Assembly (NCBI GenBank): GCA_016721185.1
Contig: JADKIP010000014.1
Span: 62,001 to 126,000 of the forward strand
Length of the DNA: 64,000 bases
Source of the DNA: Candidatus Dechloromonas phosphorivorans
Lineage (GTDB): Bacteria; Pseudomonadota; Gammaproteobacteria; Burkholderiales; Rhodocyclaceae
Direction: 5' to 3'
The notes under the pieces were generated by a model. That model saw nothing but the letters and a program-made list of their open reading frames with translations, made no database searches and was not told where the DNA came from. Within the stretch, counting starts at the first letter, position 1. Each line of letters begins with the position of its first letter. The position numbers and the translations under genes were made by a program. This document shows, in pieces, positions 54,070 to 62,198 of this stretch.

Positions 54070-54135
54070 CGCTTGCGCGGGGATGACGAATTAATCAGCG
54101 GCTCCAGTTATCTGCCTGTGGGGATGACGGACGAA

Positions 54136-54764
54136 TTAGCCCTGCAGTGCAGAATTCAGGGTGTAGGTACCGGTCAGGCTGGCTTGCGCCAAAATGTGGC
54201 CCTGCATTGCCGCCCGTACTTCCGGCCCCCAAACTTTCCTTCCAGCGGCAAGCTCGCTACATCCAGAGCGTAAAGCGTGAAGACGTAGTGGTGGATGATT
54301 TCATCGTTCCAGGGCGGGCAGGGGCCGTCGTAGCCGTAGTAGTCGCCGTTCATGTCGTGGTCGCTGGCGAACCAGTCAGTGTAGTTGTTGATCCCTTGCC
54401 GGCTGCCGTGGGCGGCTTGCGGGCCGGGTTTGCCGCGCGGGGTGATGTCGTGACTGAATTCTGCCTCTTTTATGCTGTTGACCGCAGCATTCAGATCAAT
54501 CAACACCCAATGGAAGAAATCAACGCGGGGTAGGCTGGCCGGAATGCTGCGGCCTTCCTGATTCACGTCGTCGCCCTGGCTGGGGACGTCCGGGTCGTGG
54601 CAGATCAGCGCGAAAGACTGGGTGCCGGCCGGGATGTCGCTCCAGCCAAATTGCGGATTGCGGTTTTTGCCAAGGCAGACGTGGTGGGCCGGGTCCGGGA
54701 TGCAAAAGGAAAAATCGCCGGGAATTTTGCTGCCGTCGGTGAAGCTGCTGCTGGTCAGTTTCAT
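54136..54764 (-). pseudogene. PEBP/YbhB-family protein, one frameshift
   Basis: This is a phosphatidylethanolamine-binding-protein-like (YbhB) protein of about 209 residues. It reads MKLTSSSFTDGSKIPGDFSF, LICHDPDVPSQGDD with the conserved D-P-D-V-P, VDFFHWVLIDLNA and YDGPCPPWNDEIIHHYVFTL. The frame shifts near 54217. The next frame restores EVRAAMQGHILAQASLTGTY and ends at the TAA of 54136-54138. The family's function is unclear, and ligand binding is only inferred. The gene lies just outside the IS4 element. Confidence 0.82.
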
Positions 54765-54779
54765 GAGTACTTCTCCTGT

Positions 54780-56330
54780 TTAATCAGCCGCCCGACGTTT
54801 GAAGTCACGGGGACGGAAACCGAATAGCCACAGTGTAACGAAATATGACGCAGCGCCTAGTGGGACCAGCCAGGCAAGGTGCCCGGTGCGGCTCAGCAGG
54901 CTTTTTTGGAGCCAGCTGCCTTCGCTGCCCATGGTGAACCAGAGTGTGGCGGCCATCACACTCATCGCGACGAGCAGCTTCAATACAAACATGCCCCAGC
55001 CCGGTTGCGGCGTGTAAATGCCTTGTTGGCGCAGGCCGCGGTAGAGCAGGCTGGCGTTGAGGCAGGCGGCGAGGCCTATTGAAAGTGCCAGCCCGGCATG
55101 GTCGAGCCAGCCGACGAAGGCGAGGTTCATGGCTTGCGTGGCGAGGAGTGATATGAGCGCGATACGGAGCGGGGTTTTGACGTTTTGCCGGGCATAAAAG
55201 CCGGGAGCGAGGACTTTGACGAGAATCATGCCGGTCAAGCCAACGGCGTAGGCAAGCAGGGCGCTACGGGTTTGAAAGACATCGTTGGCCGAGAAAGCGC
55301 CATGAAAAATAGCGTTGCGATCAGCGGTACGGCCAGGATGGCGAGGGCAAGTGCCGCCGGCGCGGCCAGCAACAAGGTAAGGCGAAGTCCCCAGTCGAGC
55401 AGTTTGGCGTATTCGCCGTGATTGTCACTGGCGTGATAGCGCGCCAGTGAGGGGAGCAAAATGGTACCGAGTGCAACACCGAGCATGCCGGCAGGAAACT
55501 CCATCAGGCGGTCGGCGTAGTAAAGCCAGGAGACGCTGCCGGTTTTGAGGAAGGAGGCGAAGATGGTGTTGATCAACAGGCTGATCTGCGACACGGAAAC
55601 ACCAATCAGTGCCGGCCCCATCAGGGTCAAAATCCGGCGTACGCCGGGGTCGGCCCAGGCGGCTCGCCAGTTGATCGACGGGCGCGGCAACATGGCAATT
55701 TTTTTCAGGGCGGGAATCTGAATGGCCAGTTGCAACACGCCGCCAATAAAAACGGCCCACGCCAAGGCCAGCACTGGCGGGTCGAAATAGGGCGCGGCAA
55801 ACAGCGCCATGCCGATAAAGGCAATATTGAGGAGCACCGGCGTGAAGGCGGGTAGGGCGAACCGGCTCCAGGTATTGAGGATGCCGCCGGACAGCGCGAC
55901 CAGCGACATGAACAGGATGTACGGGAAGGTAATGCGGGTCAGCGTCACCGTCAGTTCAAATTTACCGGCGTCGGCGGAAAAACCGGGCGCGGATACCCAG
56001 ACCAGCAAGGGTGCGATGGCAATGCCGATGGCGGTGACGACAAATAGCGCCATCGCGAGCAGGCTCGCGACATGGTCAATGAGCGTGCGGGTTTCGTCAT
56101 CGCCTCGCTTGTTTTTGTATTCGCCAAGAATCGGCACGAAGGCTTGGGAGAAGGCCCCCTCGGCGAACATTCGGCGTAGCAGGTTGGGCAGCTTGAAAGC
56201 AACAAAAAAAGCATCTGTCGCCAATCCGGCACCAAAAGCCCGGGCGATTACAAAGTCACGGGCGAAACCGAGAATACGAGAGATGAGGGTCATACCGCTG
56301 ACCGTAGCCAGCGCGCGCAGCAGATTCCAT
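54780..56330 (-). pseudogene. murJ: Lipid II flippase MurJ, frameshifted
   Basis: MurJ flips lipid II across the inner membrane and is normally essential. The family N-terminus MNLLRALATVSGMTLISRIL is read in one frame, with the ATG at 56328-56330 one base out of phase. Membrane helices follow, with FFVAFKLPNLLRRMFAEGAF and FVPILGEYKNKRG, and later VSVSQISLLINTIFASFLKT. A break near 55290 (a CC or T-run lesion) leads to HGAFSANDVFQTRSALLAYA and ends at 54780 with DFKRRAAD. Both lesions are single bases, so for an essential gene sequence error is the best explanation. Confidence 0.88.
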
Positions 56331-56490
56331 GGTAGGGCTTTTGCCTGTGCAGGCGGCGAAAAGCTGCATTCTACGCCCGCCATCGTGGGCGCCCGGCATG
56401 ACTCAAGAATTATGCGGCTCTGCTGGGCGATGGGCGAAAAAAGTTAAGTGAAACAGTCTCTTTGTCGATGTTGAACAAGTCATACCGTTA

Positions 56491-56566
56491 TTGGTGCACC
56501 GCAACATATTATTGTTGACAAAGCCTTTTATCGGTCTATACTTTGGTTTGTGCACTGCAGCAATAT
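56491..56566. promoter_or_regulatory. Two PhaR-like motifs upstream of second phasin gene
   Basis: TTGGTGCACCGCAACATAT (56491-56509) and TTGTGCACTGCAGCAATAT (56548-56566) lie 55-130 bases before the phasin start. They match the pair before 35599-35955 and resemble the palindrome before the first phasin gene. An operator role is inferred. Confidence 0.6.
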
Positions 56567-56621
56567 TTAATGAATCGATTGCTCGCGATAATCCATTACC
56601 CACCCTTTAAGGAGTCTCACC

Positions 56622-57158
56622 ATGTTGAAAACCAATGATAAGTTCGTCGCCGGTAACAAAGCCGCTGTTGATTCCATGCTGACGATTATTAATGCATCCC
56701 TGAATAGCGCCGAGCGTCTGGCTGCTCTCAATCTGAATACGGCTCGCGCCTTGATCGCTGACAATGCCGCCAATGTGAGCGCCCTGCTTGCCGTCAAGGA
56801 TCCGCAAAGCCTGATCGCCCTGCAAAAGAGCCTTGCCAAGCCGGCACTGGAAAAAGTTTCGGCCTACACCCGTAGCGTTTATGAAATCCTTAGCCAGTCT
56901 TCAAATGGCCTGAAGGAAATCATCGAAGGTCAATCGGTTGAGCTGAAGAAGAATTTTTCTGCAGTTGTTGAGCAGTCCCTGAAAAATGCACCTGCCGGTT
57001 CCGAGACAATCGTTGCTGCGATGAAGTCCAGCTTTGCCGCTGCTGACTCTGCCTACGAAAACATGACGAAGGCTGCCAAGCAAGCCACGGCAACGATTGA
57101 AGCCAGTGTGGTTTCCGCTAAAGAAGCTGCCGGCAAATTCGTCGCCAAGGCTGCTTAA
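56622..57158 (+). CDS. Phasin family protein
   Basis: The 178-residue protein is an intact homologue of the phasin at 10431-10969. It opens MLKTNDKFVAGNKAAVDSML, has SLAKPALEKVSAYTRSVYEI in the middle, and ends in an Ala/Lys-rich helix (KQATATIEASVVSAKEAAGK). It should coat PHA granules. TTAAGGAGT precedes ATG 56622. A terminator follows and two PhaR-like motifs precede. Confidence 0.9.
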   Translation: MLKTNDKFVAGNKAAVDSMLTIINASLNSAERLAALNLNTARALIADNAANVSALLAVKDPQSLIALQKSLAKPALEKVSAYTRSVYEILSQSSNGLKEIIEGQSVELKKNFSAVVEQSLKNAPAGSETIVAAMKSSFAAADSAYENMTKAAKQATATIEASVVSAKEAAGKFVAKAA

Positions 57159-57196
57159 GCAATATCGCGTCAATTCCCCTGATCTTTCAGGGATAG

Positions 57197-57226
57197 AAAC
57201 CCGGTGCTTCGGCCCGGGTTTTTTCA
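57197..57226 (+). terminator. Terminator after second phasin gene
   Basis: AAACCCGG and CCGGGTT pair around a short TGCTTCGG-type loop, followed by a run of T, 39 bases after the phasin stop. Confidence 0.88.
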
Positions 57227-57252
57227 TTCAAGCTTGGTAAGAAAGGAAATGT

Positions 57253-57543
57253 ATGCCTCTCCAGATCGACGCAACCATTCTTCATTTTCTTAAAGCCAAT
57301 GGTCCTCAATCAGAAGCCGAGATCGCTGAGGCGCTGAATCTTCCTGTCTCGCGGGTGCATACCCACGTTGCGGAGTTGTCTTCTGCAGGGGAGGTGATTT
57401 GCTGCAAGCTGACTCAATTCAAGGATGGCAAGAAAATTGAGGGCATTAGTTGCCGGCTATCCTGCTATACGCCGCCTGCGGCTCGAGGGCGTAAGCCTGG
57501 CGTCAAGAAAAACACCAATCTGGATGTCAGCCAGCCCTATTAG
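57253..57543 (+). CDS. Small winged-HTH protein
   Basis: The 96-residue protein carries a helix-turn-helix (ATILHFLKANGPQSEAEIAE, ALNLPVSRVHTHVAELSSAG) followed by a short wing (EVICCKLTQFKDGKKIEGIS). The basic tail (RGRKPGVKKN) suits DNA contact. It has no ligand domain and is not tied to any clear target. AAGAAAGGAAATGT precedes ATG 57253. It starts the accessory patch between the phasin and the split parB-like gene. Confidence 0.65.
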   Translation: MPLQIDATILHFLKANGPQSEAEIAEALNLPVSRVHTHVAELSSAGEVICCKLTQFKDGKKIEGISCRLSCYTPPAARGRKPGVKKNTNLDVSQPY

Positions 57544-57745
57544 GCTGAGCGATTCGCGCGAGAAGAACATCGCGCTTTTTTCCCCTGTTGCTGTCGCTGT
57601 TTATTCGTCCTGCCGATTCAGGGTGCGCGCAAAGCCACATCGGTTAGTTGCGTCGCTTAACGCCTTGCGGAGGAAAAATCTCCTGCTGATGAATGCGCCT
57701 GTTCGGTTGTCAGCGACATTTCTCTTATGTCGCTGCAAAAAACGA

Positions 57746-57997
57746 TCAGGCGGCGATGCTTAGCTTGGTGACCTGGCGTTCCTGCTGGCGTATCGCAGCT
57801 CGAAGCGCCACTTGTTGGCCCGCAGTAATCATTCTCCAGCCTGACTGCCACTCATATTGGACATCGCTGGCCGAGATGCCGGCTCGATGGAGCGCATTCG
57901 CCATCTCCTGCAAGCCTGGCAGCTCCAAGTGCCGACCATCGCTCAGCATGGCAATAAATTCATTTTTGAAGAACGCGACGTTCGCTTTAACTGCCAT
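57746..57997 (-). CDS. Hypothetical protein, 83 aa
   Basis: I do not recognise this protein. It reads MAVKANVAFFKNEFIAMLSD, then LPGLQEMANALHRAGISASD, VQYEWQSGWRMITAGQQ and RQQERQVTKLSIAA. There is no signal or membrane segment. AAGGGGAATTGCA precedes ATG 57997, a good ribosome-binding site. It is on the same strand as the split parB-like gene, 307 bases downstream of its end. Confidence 0.55.
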   Translation of the reverse strand: MAVKANVAFFKNEFIAMLSDGRHLELPGLQEMANALHRAGISASDVQYEWQSGWRMITAGQQVALRAAIRQQERQVTKLSIAA

Positions 57998-58303
57998 TGC
58001 AATTCCCCTTGGCTAAAAATTTCAACTGTTCTGTCGCAACGTGAAACTGGAAATCAGGTAGCTCCTGATTCTCTTCGTCACGCGGTGGAATTACAGTACT
58101 GCAACGCAGGTAGCGTAGCTGTGAAAAATTACACTGTTGTTGCAAACCGGATCTTTGCGATGCGTCATCGTGGATTTATGGCCATCGGGCCGCCAATGAA
58201 CGGGCGATGAGATCGGATAACTGTTCGGTCAAAACCCATGCGCCAGCGACCACTATGGCTACGCTTAACTTCGGGTGCCAAGCCGGCCCCGGGAGTGGCT
58301 AAA
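57998..58303. other. Intergenic region, no gene seen
   Basis: This 306-base gap between the 83-residue gene and the parB-like gene has no frame I can support. The sequence has no strong hairpin, tRNA or repeat. It may hold control sequence for the 83-residue gene. Confidence 0.4.
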
Positions 58304-58951
58304 TCATGAATTTTTAAGTGCAAGAAATTCATCAATCAGCCGAATCAACACCTCTTCTTCATCCCCGTCGCTTAGACCAAGCATTTCGGCGACGAGCTTC
58401 ACCTTGTCCTGACTGAGCCTGCGACGATTCGGCGAGGTGAGCGCAGCATCCGGCATGTCTTCCCACGGAGGTACATTCGTTGCAGAGGCCGGCGATTGCT
58501 GGGCGACACCACCCGCAAGCATCAAGTCCGCATTAGCACAGTCCTTCTTTTTCCGTCCGCCAAAGGCTTCCGAAAGTGCGTTATCGACCACTTTCTTTGA
58601 AACCTTCTCGCCCTCAGGTAGCTGTTCTATCTGATCAATCAAGACCTCTGCCTTGGCCTCGTTCTTCCTGGATAGTTTTTCGAGCTGAATGGCGGTACTG
58701 GTGCTGGAGATCTTGCCGGAATCGAGGAGGGCGGCGACTTTTTCGGACAGATTGGCAGCAGCCGTCGCCTGGGCAAGCCAGGTCGGTGCTCGTCCAAAGT
58801 GCAGCGCCGCCTCTTCCTGCGTTTCAAAACGTTGTGCAATTGCCTGAATTGCATTGGCCATCTCACGTGGCTCCAGTGCCGAGCGAACACCCAGGCCAAT
58901 ATTTTCAGTTAGTGCAACATCCGTTCTGTAAATTCTGTGGCTGTTGGTTTT

Positions 58952-59020
58952 GCGCGGCTGTGCTGGCCGGAGCGATGAGGGCGCGTAGCGCCCGAAGCGC
59001 GGAGGACGGCACAGCCGCGC
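58952..59020. repeat. Nested hairpins near the left end of the IS256 element
   Basis: GCGCGGCTGTGC (58952-58963) pairs perfectly with GCACAGCCGCGC (59009-59020). Inside, GGGCGC-GTA-GCGCCC (58979-58993) forms a second hairpin. It lies between the inverted end and the transposase start, and could shield the transposase gene from outside transcription or serve as a binding site. Confidence 0.65.
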
Positions 59021-59098
59021 GGCGAAACACCGACAGGCCATTCCCGCAGGCGATTTCTTCGGGGCATTCTTATCCCTACCCAAGAAGGAATCGACAGC

Positions 59099-60262
59099 AT
59101 GGCGCAACGCGTAGAACATCACCCTCTGATGCTGCTTTTGCGGCGCTCCTGAACAACGGTCTGGATGGCGCCGGCGAGGCGCTGCGCATCCTGGTCAACG
59201 AAGCCGAGCCGGATCGAACGCAACCACTTTCTCAATGCCCAGCCCCATGAACGCACCGCCGAACGCACCGATTACGCCAATGGCTTCAAGCCCAAAACGA
59301 TGATGACCCGCGTCGGCGAACTGACCTTTGACGTCCCCCAGGTGCGCGGCGGCGGCTTCTATCCCAGCGCCCTGGAGAAGGATCGCGCACCGAGCAGGCC
59401 CTCAATATCGCCTTGGCTGAAATGTATGTGCAGGGCGTTTCCACCCGCAAGGTGATCACCGTTCTGCAAGCCCTGCTCGGGCCCGAGGTGTCGATCTCGT
59501 CGACGCAGGTCAGTCGCGCGGCCGAACAGCTGGACGCCGGCCTGGCTGTCTGGCGTGAGCGGCCGCTCGATGAAACGCCTTATGTCTTTCTCGATGCCCG
59601 TTACGAGCGGGTGCGCGAAGGCGGCCAACTGGTCGACTGTGCCGTGCTGGTGGCGGTCGGCATCACGCAGAGCGGCCATCGCCGGGTGCTTGGGGTGTCG
59701 GTCGCCTGTCTGAAGCCGAAGTGCATTGGCGGGCTTTCCTCGATAGCTTGGTGCGACGCGGACTCAAGGGCGTCAAGATGATCATTTCCGATGCGCATGC
59801 CGGACTCAATGCGGCACGCCGCGCGACCTTGCCCAGCGTGCCTTGGCAACGCTGCCAGTTCCACTTGCAGCAGAACGCCCAGTCGTATGTGACGCGCCTT
59901 GATCAGCGCAAACCCGTGGCGCAGCGGATTCGGGCCATCTTCAATGCACCGGATGGCACCGAGGCCGAGCGCCTCTTGCGACAGGCTATCGACGACTGGC
60001 GCACCGAGGCGCCCAAACTCGCTCAGTGGGCCGAAGAAAACCCGCCTGAGGGCTTCGCCACATTCGGTTGCCGATTGCTCAGCGCGTCCGGCTGCGCACC
60101 ACCAACGGCCTCGAACGCATTAACCGCGAAATCAAACGTCGTACCCGGGTCGCTTCCATCTTCCCAAACACCGCTTCCTGCCTGCGCCTGGTTTCAGCTC
60201 TGCTGGCCGAATGCGACGAGGACTGGATGACCGGGAAAATCTATCTCAACCTGAAAGACTGA
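59099..60262 (+). pseudogene. IS256-family transposase, several frameshifts
   Basis: The gene starts at ATG 59099 (AAGAAGGAATCGACAGC upstream), reading MAQRVEHHPLMLLL. It shifts within the first 100 bases to give AALLNNGLDGAGEALRILVN. It continues ERTDYANGFKPKTMMTRVGE and ALNIALAEMYVQGVSTRKVI. The block YVFLDARYERVREGGQLVDC carries the first Asp, and LKGVKMIISDAHAGLNAARR the second. Further shifts precede RLRTTNGLERINREIKRRTR, which has the closing Glu. The end at 60262 is normal. All three DDE residues survive, so most lesions may be sequence errors. Confidence 0.8.
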
Positions 60263-60655
60263 GATTTCCATCCCGATGAACTCGCCTGAAAATTTTTACA
60301 GAAAAAAAGTTGCGCTGCCTATTTTCAAATACCTGCACTTCAAGGGTTTCCTCAGGCGAGCAGGCCCGAATGACCACGGGCACCATCTTCTCGCCCGCCA
60401 GGATGGCCGCCTGACGGCGACGCTCACCCACGACAATGGTGTAGCGGCCGTCTGCCTTCGCAGGGCGAACCAGCAATGGGTGAATTACGCCCATTTTCTG
60501 AATTGAATTGGCCAGCCCCTTGAGGTTACCTTCATCGATGTTCTGTCGAGGATGCTGCGGATCAGGTTCGATCAACGCGATATCGATAATTTTGAAATCG
60601 GACGAACTGTCTTTAAAGGTCATGGCCAATCACTTTGAAATTGAGAGATCAAGCA

Positions 60656-60685
60656 AAAAGCCCCAGCGGAAAGACCGCTGAGGCT
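60656..60685 (-). terminator. Terminator of the HU gene
   Basis: On the minus strand, AAAGCCTCAGCGG and CCGCTGGGGCTTTTT pair around a short TCTT loop, with one bulge/mismatch. It lies 19 bases after the HU stop codon. Confidence 0.85.
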
Positions 60686-60703
60686 TTGTCCGAGCGAAAC
60701 CGC

Positions 60704-60980
60704 TTATTTCTTGGCGACAGCGGCCTTGAAGTTGCTACCGGCAGAGAATTTCGGCACGGTGGTCGCTGCGATCGAGAGCTTTCGCCGGTTTTCGGGTTCT
60801 TGCCTTCACGAGCGGCGCGGGCCGATGCCTTGAAGGTGCCGAAGCCGATCAGGAGACGGAATCGCCATTGGCGACGGCGCCAACGATTGCACCAGTGACG
60901 GCATCGAGGGCTTTGGCCGCATCAGCCTTGGTGAGACCAGCTTCTTGAGCGATGGCGTCAATCAGTTCGGATTTGTTCAT
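60704..60980 (-). pseudogene. hup: DNA-binding protein HU, two single-base deletions
   Basis: HU compacts and bends DNA. The start is ATG 60980: MNKSELIDAIAQEAGLTKAD, then AAKALDAVTGAIVGAVANGD, a textbook HU. A base is missing near 60852 (read SVS-LIGFGTFKASARAARE) and another near 60782, where GGCGAAAGCTC should read GGCGAAAAGCTC to give KTGEKLSIAATTVPKFSAGS. The end is NFKAAVAKK at 60704. With both bases restored it is about 92 residues. HU is so conserved that two deletions in 90 codons point to sequence error; a second HU gene elsewhere cannot be excluded. Confidence 0.9.
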
Positions 60981-61111
60981 GTTATTTCCTTGTAGTAGTC
61001 AGAGTTTCTTGGCAATGGGCAAGCCAGTACGTCAGAAGGGGCGCAATTCTATGGCTTTTGAAGCCCTGACGGCTGCGGGGCAGCCAAGGGGCAACGGAAG
61101 CCAGAAAGCAA

Positions 61112-61136
61112 AAAGCCCAACCTTGAGAGTTGGGCT
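61112..61136 (-). terminator. Terminator of tRNA-Thr, now separated by the intron
   Basis: On the minus strand AGCCCAAC-TCTCAAG-GTTGGGCTTTTT is a standard terminator for the tRNA gene upstream on that strand. The group II intron begins 8 bases from the stem on the other side, so it now lies between the tRNA and this hairpin. Confidence 0.8.
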
Positions 61137-61143
61137 AAATGCT

Positions 61144-61773
61144 GTGCGCCCGGCATGGGCGCGATCTTGAAGGTGGAAGTCCTTCCGTAAGCTGACCACA
61201 GCGAACGAAGTGAAGCGCAACTGCATGAGGGCGACCGAGTGTGGGGAGGAAGCGTGTAGCGAAACCGCGAGCCGATGGACAAGAACCGAATATGAGGCGG
61301 TGCCGGAGCAGGGCGAGTGGGCAACATTCCGCGAAGCTCTTGTGGTCAAAGCAAGGTGACGTAAATTCGGCGGTTGTGCGGGGAAGGATCGCGTTCTTAC
61401 CCGGGAGGCCTCGCCTCATGCCTGAAAGGGCGACGGTGTTGAACCGGAGCGAGGAGTCAGCAGAGGCCATAGTAGCTGCCAACACGGGGCGAAGGGCCGA
61501 AGGAGTAGGAGAGGAAACGCGGTAGTTATCGAAGATGGAATGTCTCAGATGTTCGCGAAAGCGAAGCTCGCCGGACTGGTAGATAGGGTGAAGCCCGACA
61601 AGCCGCTGCAGCGAGAAACCGGATTCGCCGAACTGTCTCTACGGAACCTCAGGCATCGGGTCGGGTGCATCACAAATCCGATGACCTCAACTATTTCAAC
61701 CGCCCGGTGCGGACCCGCATGCCGGGTGGTGTGGGAGGGGCCGGTCAGGTTTCCTGACCGCCCCTATCCCGAT
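61144..61773 (+). mobile_element. ORF-less group II intron (class C-like), copy 2
   Basis: The element starts GTGCGCCCGGCATGGGCGCG and ends CCCCTATCCCGAT, about 630 bases. It has the same domain V (GCCCGGTGCGGACCCGCATG) and no maturase gene. It differs from copy 1 by a handful of substitutions and short indels. It begins 8 bases after the stem of a terminator hairpin, as copy 1 does. Confidence 0.85.
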
Positions 61774-61783
61774 TGATTCTAAT

Positions 61784-61859
61784 TGGTGCCGATGACCGGA
61801 ATCGAACTGGTGACCTTCGCATTACGAATGCGCTGCTCTACCAACTGAGCTACACCGGC
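61784..61859 (-). tRNA. tRNA-Thr (CGT)
   Basis: The 76-base gene folds as a tRNA with acceptor arms GCCGGTG/CATCGGC and encoded CCA. The anticodon loop is TTCGTAA, so the anticodon is CGT, for ACG codons. The D-arm GCTCAGTTGGTAGAGC and T-loop TTCGATT are normal. One T-stem pair is A-C (ACCAG/CCGGT), which may be a sequence error. Confidence 0.93.
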
Positions 61860-61969
61860 ACACAAGGCTGCGAATGATACAGGAGGAGCGACCTTCCGGC
61901 AAACATGGGCAGCCTTTTGGGCCTCATAATTAGCCCATTGTGTGTTGTTTAATTATTCGTGAGGTGTTC

Positions 61970-62198
61970 ATGAAATACCTGATTCTCTTTGCATTGATCG
62001 GCGTGGTCTGGTGGGTTTGGAAAACGGAATCAGTCAGACCAACAATCTTCCCAAAGTCATGATCCGGCGCCGCAAAAAATGTTGGTTTGTGCTCAGTGTG
62101 GCGTCTATTTTCCTGAGCGCGATGGTTTGAGCGATGGCGGGAAGGTTTATTGCTGCGAGGCGCATCGCCTTGCTTCGCGTGAAGCAGATGGCCGATGA
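61970..62198 (+). pseudogene. PP0621-family protein, one frameshift
   Basis: The start is ATG 61970 (MKYLILFALIGVVWWVWK), a single N-terminal membrane helix. The frame breaks near 62020 at a run of A. The next frame gives RNQSDQQSSQSHDPAPQKML and VCAQCGVYFPERDGLSDGGK with VYCCEAHR, so four Cys, probably a small zinc ribbon, close the protein. ATGA overlaps the pilS start. The family is known for location next to pilS in Pseudomonas and relatives; its function is unknown. Confidence 0.78.

Larger units (their letters stand above)
58908..60319. mobile_element. IS256-family insertion sequence inside the parB-like gene
   Basis: The element runs from GTTAGTGCAACATCC (58908) to GTTGCGCTGCC (60319), with imperfect inverted ends sharing GCAAC and TCTGTAAA. 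The duplicated target TATTTTCA occurs at 58900-58907 and 60320-60327. It is about 1.4 kb and carries one mutator-type transposase on the plus strand, opposite to parB. Confidence 0.9.
58304..60623 (-). pseudogene. ParB/KorB-like partition protein, split by an IS256-family element
   Basis: Two halves belong to one protein. The N-terminal half (60623 to 60328) reads MTFKDSSSDFKIIDIALIEP, DPQHPRQNIDEGNLKGLANS, then the ParB motif VGERRRQAAILAGEKMVPVV and EETLEVQVFEN. The C-terminal half starts in the same codon (NIGLGVRSALEPREMANAIQ), has an HTH-like FETQEEAALHFGRAPTWLAQ, and ends LIDEFLALKNS at 58304. Without the insertion and one copy of its 8-base target duplication the frame is open, so the gene was intact before the element arrived. 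ParB/KorB-like genes are typical of plasmids, phages and integrative elements. Confidence 0.82.
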
